Shown here: piece by piece, positions 45,978-56,462 of the stretch
Layout of the letters: each line of letters begins with the position of its first letter
Numbering within the stretch: the first letter of the stretch is position 1
Assembly: GCA_019914995.1 (NCBI GenBank)
Contig: CM034130.1
Location: 372,001 to 436,000 of the forward strand
Direction: 5' to 3'
Length of the DNA stretch: 64,000 nt
From: Acanthochlamys bracteata
Taxonomy: Eukaryota > Streptophyta > Magnoliopsida > Pandanales > Velloziaceae
Notes under the pieces: model-generated
What the model saw: only the letters and a program-made list of their open reading frames with translations
Told to the model about the DNA's origin: nothing
Databases searched by the model: none
Translations under genes and position numbers: made by a program

Positions 45978-47042
45978 TCATTCTTCGAGAGAGATCGACG
46001 ATGATTTGTAGAGATCATACGGTGCCCAGAGATGATCGACGGTGCACGGTTTACGAGAGTCGAGGCGGAGCCATGGCTTCCCTTTCCCACTCCAGTGAAG
46101 CAAGCTAATCGGTCCCGGATGAAGGCTTCTGCACTTCCCCTCCATGTTATCTCCACCGAGCCCGTGCTGGTTCCACCTATGATCGACGGCCTTGATGTTT
46201 CCGGCAAGAACTAACAGAAATGGCGGCAACGATCCAAGGTGGTAGATCCTCTTCTGCTTCTGCACAGCCATCCAGTCTTCTACCTGCTTAGTGTACCCTC
46301 CCATTCTCCATTTATCGACATCCATCACCATCACGCCTGTGTTGAAATAACATGGCCGCCGGCCTTCGAATGTCGAAGCAAGCGATGAATCGGACCAGAA
46401 ACTATCAGTGAAGTACTTGGTGAAGTTCGCGTGGCAGTACTCCGGTGCAGCGACAACTTTCCCTTCAAGATCAACATCCCATAGTTGCCGAATATCGTCG
46501 ACCAGTATCACGTCAGAGTCAAGATAAATAATCCGGCGAACGTCTGTAGGCAATAAATCAGCGAGGTAGATTCTCGCATAGTTCAACGGTTGATCAAGAG
46601 CTTGACGGATGGATCGGGAAATCTTTCCGCGAACACGGTTTGAGTCGAAGCGATACACACGGAAGTCTAAGTACGGGAAGGTGGAACGAATACTGGATAG
46701 TATCTCCGGTTCAAACCTTGCCGCAAGAAAATGGAAAGCAACGTTCTCCGGGCAAGAAGTGTGCTGCAGCGTCGAAAGAACTGCCGCCATTGTTCCGCGT
46801 AGATAATTAGCATCTAATGTCATGGCAACATTGACGCGAGCGTTATTCATATCGCACTCGGCACCGTTACGGAAGGCCGGAGCTTCACGGAAAGCAGGGA
46901 CAGGTTGGGGAGCTGGTTTACGAATGACGTCGACGCGAATGGCGGCAGCGAAGACGACGACGGTGGGAGTCGAGGAGAAGAGGAGTAAGAAAGCGGACAG
47001 GAAGCCATGGAGAGGGAAGAAGGAGAGGAACGGAGAGGCCAT
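45978..47042 (-). CDS. Galacturonosyltransferase-like glycosyltransferase (GATL, GT8)
   Basis: Single exon of 354 residues, the usual length and structure for plant GATL genes. The frame is open further upstream, but the first ATG is at 47042 ([10 protein letters not shown]). An N-terminal hydrophobic segment (about 9-35) acts as signal peptide or anchor, taking the protein into the Golgi. The GT8 domain starts with [20 protein letters not shown]. The metal-binding DxD is in [13 protein letters not shown] (about 171-183), followed by [30 protein letters not shown] and HWSGKGKPW near the C terminus. GATLs act in pectin or xylan assembly in the cell wall; the exact donor and acceptor are not settled. 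It is convergent with the receptor kinase gene. Confidence 0.94.
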   Translation of the reverse strand: MASPFLSFFPLHGFLSAFLLLFSSTPTVVVFAAAIRVDVIRKPAPQPVPAFREAPAFRNGAECDMNNARVNVAMTLDANYLRGTMAAVLSTLQHTSCPENVAFHFLAARFEPEILSSIRSTFPYLDFRVYRFDSNRVRGKISRSIRQALDQPLNYARIYLADLLPTDVRRIIYLDSDVILVDDIRQLWDVDLEGKVVAAPEYCHANFTKYFTDSFWSDSSLASTFEGRRPCYFNTGVMVMDVDKWRMGGYTKQVEDWMAVQKQKRIYHLGSLPPFLLVLAGNIKAVDHRWNQHGLGGDNMEGKCRSLHPGPISLLHWSGKGKPWLRLDSRKPCTVDHLWAPYDLYKSSSISLEE

Positions 47043-48060
47043 CCTGCCGCAGTTGGAGATGGTTTTGGTTTGATGAGGGAAATGCCGAAATGGCCTTAGC
47101 CATCTGGGGAAGAAGGGAAAGGGAATGGAAGGAATGGAGAAGAATTGTATGGTATACGGAAATGGAGAAGAATCGTTAGGAGGAGAGGGTTCCCCGGGAC
47201 CCACGTACCAACGATTGTTTTCTTCTTCTATTTACTTTTTTATTTTTGGGTAAGGTCAAAATGCGTGGTTTGTTAAGTTCGACTTGTTTAACTCACTGTG
47301 GATTATAAAAATTATTAATTTTTTGAAATAAAATTTTTTTATTATTTTTGATGAATAATTTTTATTTTTTATTAAAAATATAATAATAAAACAATTTTTA
47401 CTATATAATTTTTTATATTTTTAAATAAATTTTCTATATATTTATAAATTTAAAAAATATTAAAAATAAAAAGAATTTTTAGAAAAACTTTACCAAACAC
47501 TTCTTTAGCATTTTTTATAAGTAAAACTCAACATAAAGCGTCCCATTTGAAACGACCGGCTTTACCTTAATAATTTACTTACGTCTTATTCTTTTCTAAA
47601 ATAATATAAAAATCATTTTTTAGTAATGTTACTTTACAGTAACTTGATTTTAATAATTTATTTTTAAATTTTATTTCGCCTGAAAAAGTAAAAATTTGAG
47701 TACTTTATTTTCGAATGATAAGACCTGAGGCTGTGATTTCACCATATATTTTCTTTAATGATAAGCACCATATCATATCATACTCGACATACTCGCTGAG
47801 AGAATATTTGATACTGCTTATTGAAAAAAATAATAATAATACTTTAAAATTTTTTTTAAAATAAATTATTCTTATTGAAAATAATATTAATAATTAATAA
47901 AAAAATTTTAAAATAAAAGTACTTTAAAATTTAAAATTTTTATATATATTAAAAACTTTATTAAATAATGTAAAATAAAAAATTAAAATAAAAAAAAGCT
48001 TTCCAAACGTCCATCGAAACTAGCGTTAAGGAAGCGTTACAGAAAGGTATCAATGTACAG
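47043..48060. other. Intergenic with two family A-like remnants
   Basis: Promoter of the GATL gene, then AT-rich repeats at about 47287-47520 (right end ACCAAACACTTC) and 47800-48016 (right end CTTTCCAAACGTCC). Both resemble family A ends but have lost clear left ends. Confidence 0.45.
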
Positions 48061-48314
48061 TAATGGGCTTTGATTTGATCCAATATTCCAGTCCATTACG
48101 GCTCTTTAAGAGCAGCTACACACAGCCCATGAGATAAAAATCATCTTTCCCATAAGCCCCTTCAACTTACCTGATTAAAGAAAGCCGGACGTAAGGGCAT
48201 TATAATCTTTACATTACATCAACTCACAGGGACTTGATATAAAAGTAAAAACCTGCTAGGGTTTCATTTCCTCAACAACATCTTCACAGCGGCGGCCAGC
48301 GGCGGTGCTTGAAG
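48061..48314 (+). promoter_or_regulatory. RPL21 promoter with telo box and site II motifs
   Basis: CTAGGGTTT (48256-48264) lies about 50 bp before the ATG. TGGGCT (48064) and AGCCCA (48124) are site II-like. This is the same arrangement as upstream of eL20 in this window and the known module of plant ribosomal protein genes. Confidence 0.65.
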
Positions 48315-49917
48315 ATGCCGGCAGGACACGGTGTGCGTTCGCGAACTCGCGATCTGTTCTCACGCCCTTTCAGGAAGAAGGGGTACATCCCTCTCTCTAC
48401 CTACCTGCGAACTTTCAAGATTGGTCAGTATGTTGATATCAAGGTTAACGGTGCCATTCACAAGGGTATGCCGCACAAGTTCTACCATGGTCGCACTGGT
48501 CGTGTCTGGAACGTTACCAAGCGCGCTATCGGTGTCGAGATCAACAAGCAGGTGATTGCCTTTCCGATTATCCATTGTGTTTCGGTTGATTGAGATTTTA
48601 TACATGTTAGGTCTGAGATGAAACTTGGTTAATATTCTGTTTGGTGGAGGTTTGCTCCCTAACATTTTCTGCAAATGTTAGGTAACGTAATGTGAACCGA
48701 CTCTCTTACGATGGTGAATGCCATAAGTAACCATTGAAGACATATGTAGATTTGTAAGATGGTGACTTCAGTCGATGTGTGCTTACCAGAGCGCCTTAGG
48801 TCTGTTTGAGAATTGATTGGTATTTATCTGATTAGATATATCATCATATAAGTTGAAGAAAACTCGAGCAAGTTTATTATGTCACCATATAAGTTGAAGA
48901 TATTATAGCAAGATACGATAGTAATCTCTCTGCCCTATGTGTTCATGAAATGTTGGTCGCTGAAATATTTTGATGAAACTGTATGTTCACTGTTTGATTT
49001 TGATTGCTACTTGATGTATGGTTGTATTTTCTAGATTCATAGTGTTTCAGCAACTGTTCTGTGTGATTATTTAATTCATGGGTTCCCCCTAGTCGCTTGA
49101 AAGTATTGAGAATTGCTAGTGAAAATTATTGCATGAAGTTTTGATTTTCCTTGTTATACTGTTATTCTAATCTGGTGTTCTGATTTGTTTTCACGGAATG
49201 CATAACGGTCTATGTTTAGAGAAACTTGCCATGTGATTAATATCCATACATCATATGAGGAATGCATGATATTCCTAGTGCAAGCTTTGTGGTTTGTCTA
49301 TGTTATTTTAACTGACGTTCTATATCCAACTGCTGTCCCTTGCTGCTTTATATATTTGAAGTTGTTGTGAAGCGTATATATGTGTTGTTATCTCCTTTCT
49401 GTGCGGTCAAGTTGTTGAGAAGCGTATGTAATATGTTGTTATCTCATATGTTGACATTTAATTAACGAGCTAGACTTGGTATTGGTATTATTCTGGAGAG
49501 GCTTAGGATATCGATGTTTGCCCTTTTATCAAACTGTTACGTCCATGTTTTTAAGTGCCTATGCATGCCAGGTGAACACATTTACTGTCTTTATGTTAGT
49601 GAAGGTTAGTGAAGGAGTGCACATGTTGCTAATGCTAATTTAATGGTTGTTTTTATCAGGTTGGCAACAGGATTATCAGGAAGAGGATTCATGTTCGTGT
49701 TGAGCATGTGCAGCTTTCCAGGTGCAATGAGGAGTTCAAGCTGAGGATCAAGAAGAATGACCAGCTTAAGGCTGAAGCTAAGGCCCGTGGTGATCGCATC
49801 AGTACCAAGCGCCAGCCTGAAGGTCCCAAGCCTGGGTTCATGGTGGAAGGAGCAACTCTTGAGACCGTCACTCCTATTCCTTATGATGTGGTCAATGACC
49901 TCAAGGGTGGTTACTGA
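48315..49917 (+). CDS. RPL21: 60S ribosomal protein L21 (eL21)
   Basis: Two exons, 48315-48551 and 49660-49917, give 164 residues, the standard length. ATG 48315 starts [20 protein letters not shown]. Further typical segments are [54 protein letters not shown] and [20 protein letters not shown], ending NDLKGGY. The protein belongs to the cytosolic large ribosomal subunit. The 1.1-kb intron falls between KQ and VGN in phase 0. The gene is intact and has telo-box and site II motifs upstream, so it is probably an expressed member of the RPL21 family. Confidence 0.96.
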
Positions 49918-50675
49918 GTTTCTATATCTTCTTTTGGCGTGAGCCTTCTTTTCCCTAACAGACATTCGATAGTTGTTATTACTCATTGCGAACTTGTTGA
50001 TTGAACCTTATTTTTGTGACCTTTCCTTGAAACTGAAAGAATCGCTATTGCGTTCGAAGTGCATCTTTCTCAAGATCAGAACAATGATCATTGGCACTTT
50101 CATGTTGTACTCTAACATTTAATAGTCATATCTTTTCAGTAGAATTATAAAATATTTAAAATACTTATAAAAATAAATTCTTTTTTATCTAAATATATAA
50201 TAATAAATATTAATATTTAAAACATACAATCTTTTTATATTTCCAAAATTTTAAAAAATTAAAATATTATAAAAAATATAAATTAAAATGATAAACAGTT
50301 GAAACGTAAAGTCCAATGTTCCTTTAGCCATATTATAAACAGTCAAAGGGACTAGCTTTCCTCAGCCATCAGCGGCTCTGTGCATCTTTTCTCAAGAAGC
50401 ATACGCTGCATAACCAATTCCCCAGTAACTAAATGTGTAACGTATCAACTGTCCTGCTATTTTTTCATGCTTCAACTTTGTTGTAGACATTATACAAGAT
50501 AGTAATCAGCAAAGTAAGCCATGAGTTATGGCGTAGAACCTAATTTTCCTAAGCATATTCAACAGTTTTAAGGCCAGACTATCCAGCTACTCCAACAGAC
50601 TTGGTGCAGTGCAGAAGTTATGATAGAGTTCTTTTGCAATGTAAAGAAAGTATCCTGTCACTCGTGTACTGATCC
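49918..50675. other. Convergent 3' regions of eL21 and coiled-coil genes
   Basis: Contains the two 3' UTRs and an AT-rich repeat remnant at about 50145-50300. No gene was found. Confidence 0.5.
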
Positions 50676-52244
50676 TCAAAGTACTCGAGCACGCAAGCCT
50701 CTTAAGTTTTTCTTACCACACTTCTTCTTCTTTGTGTTGCTCAGGATTCTCAGGCTCTGTCGCAGAATATCTATCTCCCTATCTTTCTTGATCGCATCTT
50801 TCTCCATTTCTCCTACCTTTGATTTTAGATCCTCCAGCATTTCCTCTTTGGCCATTAGTTCTCTTTGGAACCCTTGTATAATTCCTTGATCTGGTCCCAA
50901 GTAAAGCATTTCTCCTGCATAGAGACGTGTGATTCTTGTTGAAATCTTTTTATGCTTAACTATATTTGACTTCACCCGTAAATGATAAAAGCAAGTTTAT
51001 CAGTAGCAAGAAATTTGCTTAATACGTAACCAGCATAGCTTAGCATAAAGTTCCTTTTTGCTAAAATAATGCTAAGTCTGGAAACATATTAGGCAAATTG
51101 AACTGAATAAATTCTGGTAATTCAGACCGAAGGAAATGTTGAACACCATAATTCCAACAGAAGCATGTGATTACCAAAACAACACAGACCACTCTTCAAC
51201 ATTAAAGATGCGACCAACTGATATTTCATCAAACTGGAAAAAAAAAAAAACATTGAGCTAATAGCTACAACTAACAACTCAACATTTTAGATACATTTGT
51301 TCACCAGTTTTGTTTTCCTCCTGTGAGAAAAGTTTTACAGAAAAGAACACCAATTGAAAACACATTAAAATTTCCATCACAAGTTTCTAAAGAAAGCAGA
51401 CAAATAAATTGTTGTGAATGATTGAAAATCCACATGGTCCCTTGCTCAATAGGGATTGGGATGAGGTTTTCAGGTTTTAATTTCTATTTAACAGAAAGAA
51501 GAAGACAAAGATGGTCACCATTCTCATGTATTCTCTTTCATAATTCTCTCTTGTGTTTATTAATGTCATTAACTAAGGGCGTCTGCAACAGATCCAAAAT
51601 TCTTTCTTCTTCTTCTCTTCCCAACAAGAGAATTGAAACTATGTTCTCCGTTTTCTCGAAAAATCAAGAATTATCTTATATAATTTTCTTATCAGTTTTT
51701 TTTTTCATCAACTATAACTTCACCTATCAAGAAGCAGAGCAAAAAAAAAAATAAAAATAAAAGATAATACGTAAAATATTTCTCAAGATGCATACTTACC
51801 TTGTTTGGTTCTTTGAATGAGATCATCAAGTTCAATCTTGATAGCATGGTAGAGCTGCTTCCACTTCTCCACAGCTTCTTCCCTCCTAACTTGCTCAGCT
51901 TTCATTGTTTCTAATATCTGCAAACTATGATCTCCAACGCCGTCGATCAATTTACTTCCAGCTTCAAGCTTTCTAAACTTATCTTGTTCTTCCTCCAACA
52001 ATCTCTTCAACTTAACCATATCTTCTTTATGCTTCTTCTTCTCATCTCTCCACTCTTCTTCTTTACAAGCAAACAACAGAGCGTGTTGTTCAAATGCCCG
52101 TGCTTCGCCGGATAACAACCGTTGAGTCTCTCTCAGCTTGTGCTCCAGTACTAAAACTTTAGCTCTCAGTTGTTTAGCGGACTCATACCGCTTAGTAGCA
52201 GTGGCTGTTACAGTGCAGCAGTACTGACTTGCAGCGATCCCCAT
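50676..52244 (-). CDS. Small coiled-coil protein of unknown function
   Basis: Two exons on the minus strand, 51800-52244 and 50676-50914, spliced in phase 1 to 227 residues. ATG 52244 is the first Met (MGIAASQYCCTVTATATKRY). Nearly the whole chain after residue 20 is highly charged heptad-type helix: AKQLRAKVLVLEHKLRETQR, EEEWRDEKKKHKEDMVKLKR, EAVEKWKQLYHAIKIELDDL, and in exon 2 GFQRELMAKEEMLEDLKSKV. It ends in a basic tail (KKKKCGKKNLRGLRARVL). The N-terminal MG could be an N-myristoylation site, but that is weak evidence. No enzymatic domain is visible, and I do not recognise a named family. Exon composition and frame continuity across the intron support a real gene. Confidence 0.78.
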
Positions 52245-53227
52245 CTGACTTGCTACTGCTGTTGCTTGTTGTTTCTGAAGTTAAACAAGAGTTGGCAGAG
52301 ATTGAACAGAACGGAGAGGGAAAGAAAGAAATAAATTTGTAGCAGGGAAAATCTCGTGGACATTCAACTGATGAAGCAAAAGCTCCTGGCGCTCCTTCTT
52401 GCTCTCAAATATAAATGTTGTGATTGACCAGAAACGTGTAGATAATAACTATGTTTTATTATGAACAACACAAATAGAAAGTAAAATGAAGATGAATTTG
52501 TTTTTCTTTTCCAGTCTTTATAGAGTAAAAAGTTCATGCATTGATTTGTTCTTTTTATGTTTGTAGGTTCTGTCTTCAGTGAAGTTTTGTCAAACAGTTA
52601 AACAGTAAGAAAATTTTTTAATGACATACAGCAGAGTTGGTATTGACTTATATATGGGAATCCTATGTTAATTTTTATATCCAAACAGAAACTGTAAGTC
52701 CTTGCAGAATCAACACAGTTGGTTAAAAACTGCAAGTCTTGTACTTCAAAATAATTTTCGGAAGGAAGTGATGCATTACAAATTCATGAAGATAAAAATC
52801 AAGGTGAAAATGTAAGAGAAAAAAAATATTGCAAGTTATGGGCAAATTAAAATAATACAATAATCAGTTTTGATTAATTACATCAAGAACGTGGTAGCCA
52901 TAGGCATCAAGCATTGTCATTACACTAATATATACTTGGTACTAATTAATCAATACATACAAAAGACAAACTCAAAGTATTAGCTAATAGATTGATTAAA
53001 TCATAGACATGTCTCATAAAGCTATCTAAGTCTTAAGTTATTATAAAAAATAAATTGCATTTGTTTTTATTCACGTTCAATAAGGCCATTATCATCTAGG
53101 CTTTTAGGCATAACAACAACCATTAATGGTGCTAGCCAGCTTGATATTCAAGCTTTTTTATTATATTTTATGTAATATATAGTGCTAAGCTAGTGCTCTT
53201 TGTTTAAAGATTATAGGATTAAGTCTG

Positions 53228-53516
53228 TTGAGGGTGTGTTTTAATCGTCCGAAATTTTAAGTTTTTCTATCGGAGTTGAAATTTTGAAAAATTCATATAT
53301 TTTATTTGTCCAATAAATTGAAAACTCTAGTTTTATTTATGGAATTCTAATTCTTATTTTTTATTTGCATACTTTTAATATAGTTTCATCTTTCAATTCC
53401 AACTCACTTTTTAAAATAATTAAAATACAAAAATTCAACTCCATTTTTAACCTTTTTAAAAAAAAATTTTACTCCTTAATACGAAAATCAGTTACGAATA
53501 TTTAAAACATACGCTT
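53228..53516. mobile_element. Family B non-autonomous element
   Basis: Left end GGTGTGTTTTAATCGTCCGA, right end GTTACGAATATTTAAAACATACGC, imperfect inverted repeats of the same type as at 9321-9828. The interior shares AATTCTAATTCTTATTTTTT and a TTTGCATACTTTTAATATA-type stretch with that copy. No coding capacity. Confidence 0.55.
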
Positions 53517-54251
53517 CTTTAAAGACCGTCTACGATAAATTTGTGTGTTACGCAATAAAGAAGAACCAATTATTAAAGCATTTTATGATATTTGTAAGTA
53601 CTTTTAAAATACAGATTTTTAAAATAAAAAATATTTTTGATCTTTTTAATAAATGAGTTTATTTTTTATTAAAAAAATAATAAAAATATCTTATTATGAA
53701 AATTTTTTGTATATTTTTAAATTTTTAAAGAAAATTTCTAAATATTTATAAAAATATATTTAAAATTAAAAATTAAAAATTAAAAATTTGCTTTTAAAAA
53801 TGCTTCGCCAAATGACCCAAAAATATTTGACCAAGATCATTTTGCTTTTGTCCATTTCTTTTGGCAACACACGTAAGATTAAAGAAAAACCAACGACGGC
53901 TAGCTAGTGTTACTGTATTAATAAAATTATATATATAATTTATATTAAAATTTGAAAATTATTTTTAAAATATTATAAAAATTATTGAAAATGAGTAGGT
54001 GAAATAAAATAATGAAGTACTTCAATAACTAATGTCAAACATGGAGGTCAAACTTGTGGAATTTCTCATCTACCCTATAACAACAGTCATGTTTATGAAA
54101 AATGAAGGCCTAATAGTTAGTTAACAAAACATTAGGTAATGTAAAAGACATTAAACTTAATGAAATGTATCTGCTTAGGATACCAATTGGAAGAAAGAGA
54201 CAGGAGCCTGCTTAGATTTGTTTCAATTTTTCAAAGTTACTGAGTTTTTTT

Positions 54252-54533
54252 GTAAGAGCGTAACTTTATTTTTTTTTTATCAAATTTTAAATTTTAAATA
54301 ATTTATATATAATTATACTAAAAAGTCAAAATTTTATTTCTACGTATAAAATTTTAATTTTTACTTTTTTATTTACACACTTTATAATATAATTATATAT
54401 TTTAATTTTTTAATATATTTTTAAAAAATATAAAATATAAGTACTGAATTTTATTTTTATTTTATTCTTAATAAGTTCAATTTTTAATTTTTCAGTTTTA
54501 CAAAATTTAATTATAGATATTTAATATACGCCC
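54252..54533. mobile_element. Family B element, degenerate
   Basis: Left part AGAGCGTAACTTTA, right end ATAGATATTTAATATACGCCC. The interior includes TTTATTTACACACTTTATAA, comparable to TTTATTTGCGCACTTTTCAA at about 9450. The ends are eroded. Confidence 0.45.
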
Positions 54534-54866
54534 GAATCCAAATCCATCGTAGTCACTTTGCGGCGGAAACTGCATGTTTGGAATTGATTATTAATTCAAA
54601 TAATTTTTTTTCAAATTAAAAATTTTATACATAATTTTTAATTTTCTTTTTAATTAAAATATCTAAATAAATTATAAATTATAAAATAATTACACGTATA
54701 AAGTTTTTGTTTCACTTTTTTAACAGGTGGAAGGAGTTGTTAGTAAGAGGACCAGGACCGTGTGAACGCAAAATTAATTTTTAAGAAACATTTAAAGCCC
54801 TTGCCTGTTACTAGAGACCCTAATCGCAGCCCATTTAAAGAAAGATACGCCCTTGGACACGATTGA

Positions 54867-55129
54867 GCGGGCGTCTGGAATTACTTATGGAATAAAATTT
54901 TTTTAAAATAAAAAATATTTTTATTATTTTTTAAAAAATAAGTTATATTTTTTTTATTTTTAAAAAAATAATAAAAATATACGATAAAAAAATTTTATTA
55001 CGTAGAATTTTTTTACACTTTCTAAATTTTTAAATAAATTTTTTATATATTTATAAAATATATATTAAAAAATATAAAATAAAAAAAAATTGAAAAAAAC
55101 ACTTTTGGTAAGCAATCTCAAACAGCTAC
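54867..55129. mobile_element. Family A short inverted-repeat element (MITE-like)
   Basis: Left end GCGGGCGTCTGGAATTAC followed by TTATGGAATAAAATTTTT; right end GTAAGCAATCTCAAACAGC. Interior typical of family A. Target duplication not evident. Confidence 0.55.
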
Positions 55130-56462
55130 TAAATAGTAATAACTCAAAGCCCTTGTCTTTGTGGGCCGTTCTGGGAACTCTGGAACTCTACAAAGACCAA
55201 ACCGCAAAGGATGTGTTTCAATCATTCCAAATTTTAATTTTTTGTCAAAATTAAAATTTTAGAAAATTTATATGCTTTATTTTTTATAAAAAATTAAAAT
55301 TTTAGTTCTAAATCTTTTATAAAAATTTAAAACGCGCACTAGAGAACGAGAGAGATGTGAGACCGCGTCGATAGAGTACGGCTGTTCGATGAATCTCTTT
55401 AACCAAATGCCATGCCATGAATGTTACTTTCTTTTACAATAATTTTTAAAGTATTTTTTATTTTAAAAAATTTGTGCTTTTGAATTTGTTACCCAAATCC
55501 ATATACCTTAAAACTGGGCCTGGAGAAAGACATCCCTCCAAAACCTCGCCGCATCGTCTGCAACAAACCCTTCTCCCAAAAACGACACTTTATTCCAATT
55601 TTAACGGAGCGGTAATATGTTTAAATAAATTATTTCGAAAATAATTTTTTAATTAAATTTTTAATATACTTTTATAAACTTAAAAATATTATATTTTTAT
55701 TATATATTTTAAATTAGAAAATAAAATGTATTTATTAAAAAATAAAAAAACTCTTATTTTTTATTTTAAAATCACTTGTAAACGCCGCAGGTCGCACACC
55801 CCAGGTGGGTTATAGCGCCGTCTTCAAATACAAGCAGAAGACGACAACAATTAAAATAAATAAAAAATTGAAAGTTACCTCGAGTCAACCGAACAGCGAT
55901 GAGGTTGATTCTGGCGCGCGAAACTGGCAACAACCTTGCAGTCGCTGAGAATTGTCAGTTCCCTGACTCGTCCCATCTCCCTCCCAAACACTCAACACAC
56001 CACACGACGCTTCCGAATCATCTACATATTGCAAAACACGAAACACACAAGAATTGCGTGTATACGTAATGGGTCCCATGTTTGTTTCAAAGCAGAAATG
56101 TCGTGGCAAGTAAATATTCGTTCAAGTAATGTAGTTGGCAACCATACGGTGTACTTCAAAATTTCATAGGTTCACCCGAGGCATGGGAAAGCCCGCGCGC
56201 ACTCGCGTTTCCCAAAATACCCTATCACTTCCCTCGATGCCCCTTCCTTCTCCCTTCCATACTTCTTTCCACACTGCCAAGTCTGCCTTCCCGAGCTTTA
56301 CACTGTTTATAGCTCTTAACGATTATCTACTTTCTTTATTAAGGATTTCCAGATTTTGAAGCTTTTAGGTTGTGAGGAAGAGAGAATCTTACCCACTATA
56401 TCAAATTTTTTTTTTTCTTTTTGTTGAAGCATTCGGTTTGTGGGGAAGAACGAAGTAAAATC

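Larger units (their letters stand above)
52245..56462. other. Gene-free, repeat-dense AT-rich region
   Basis: About 4.2 kb without a credible gene. It holds the promoter of the coiled-coil gene, family B remnants (53228-53516, 54252-54533, 55209-55339), family A remnants (about 53573-53822, 54867-55129) and more AT-rich debris (about 54560-54720, 55430-55760). The last 500 bases (from about 55900) are less AT-rich and are the probable promoter and leader of the MCTP gene. Confidence 0.55.
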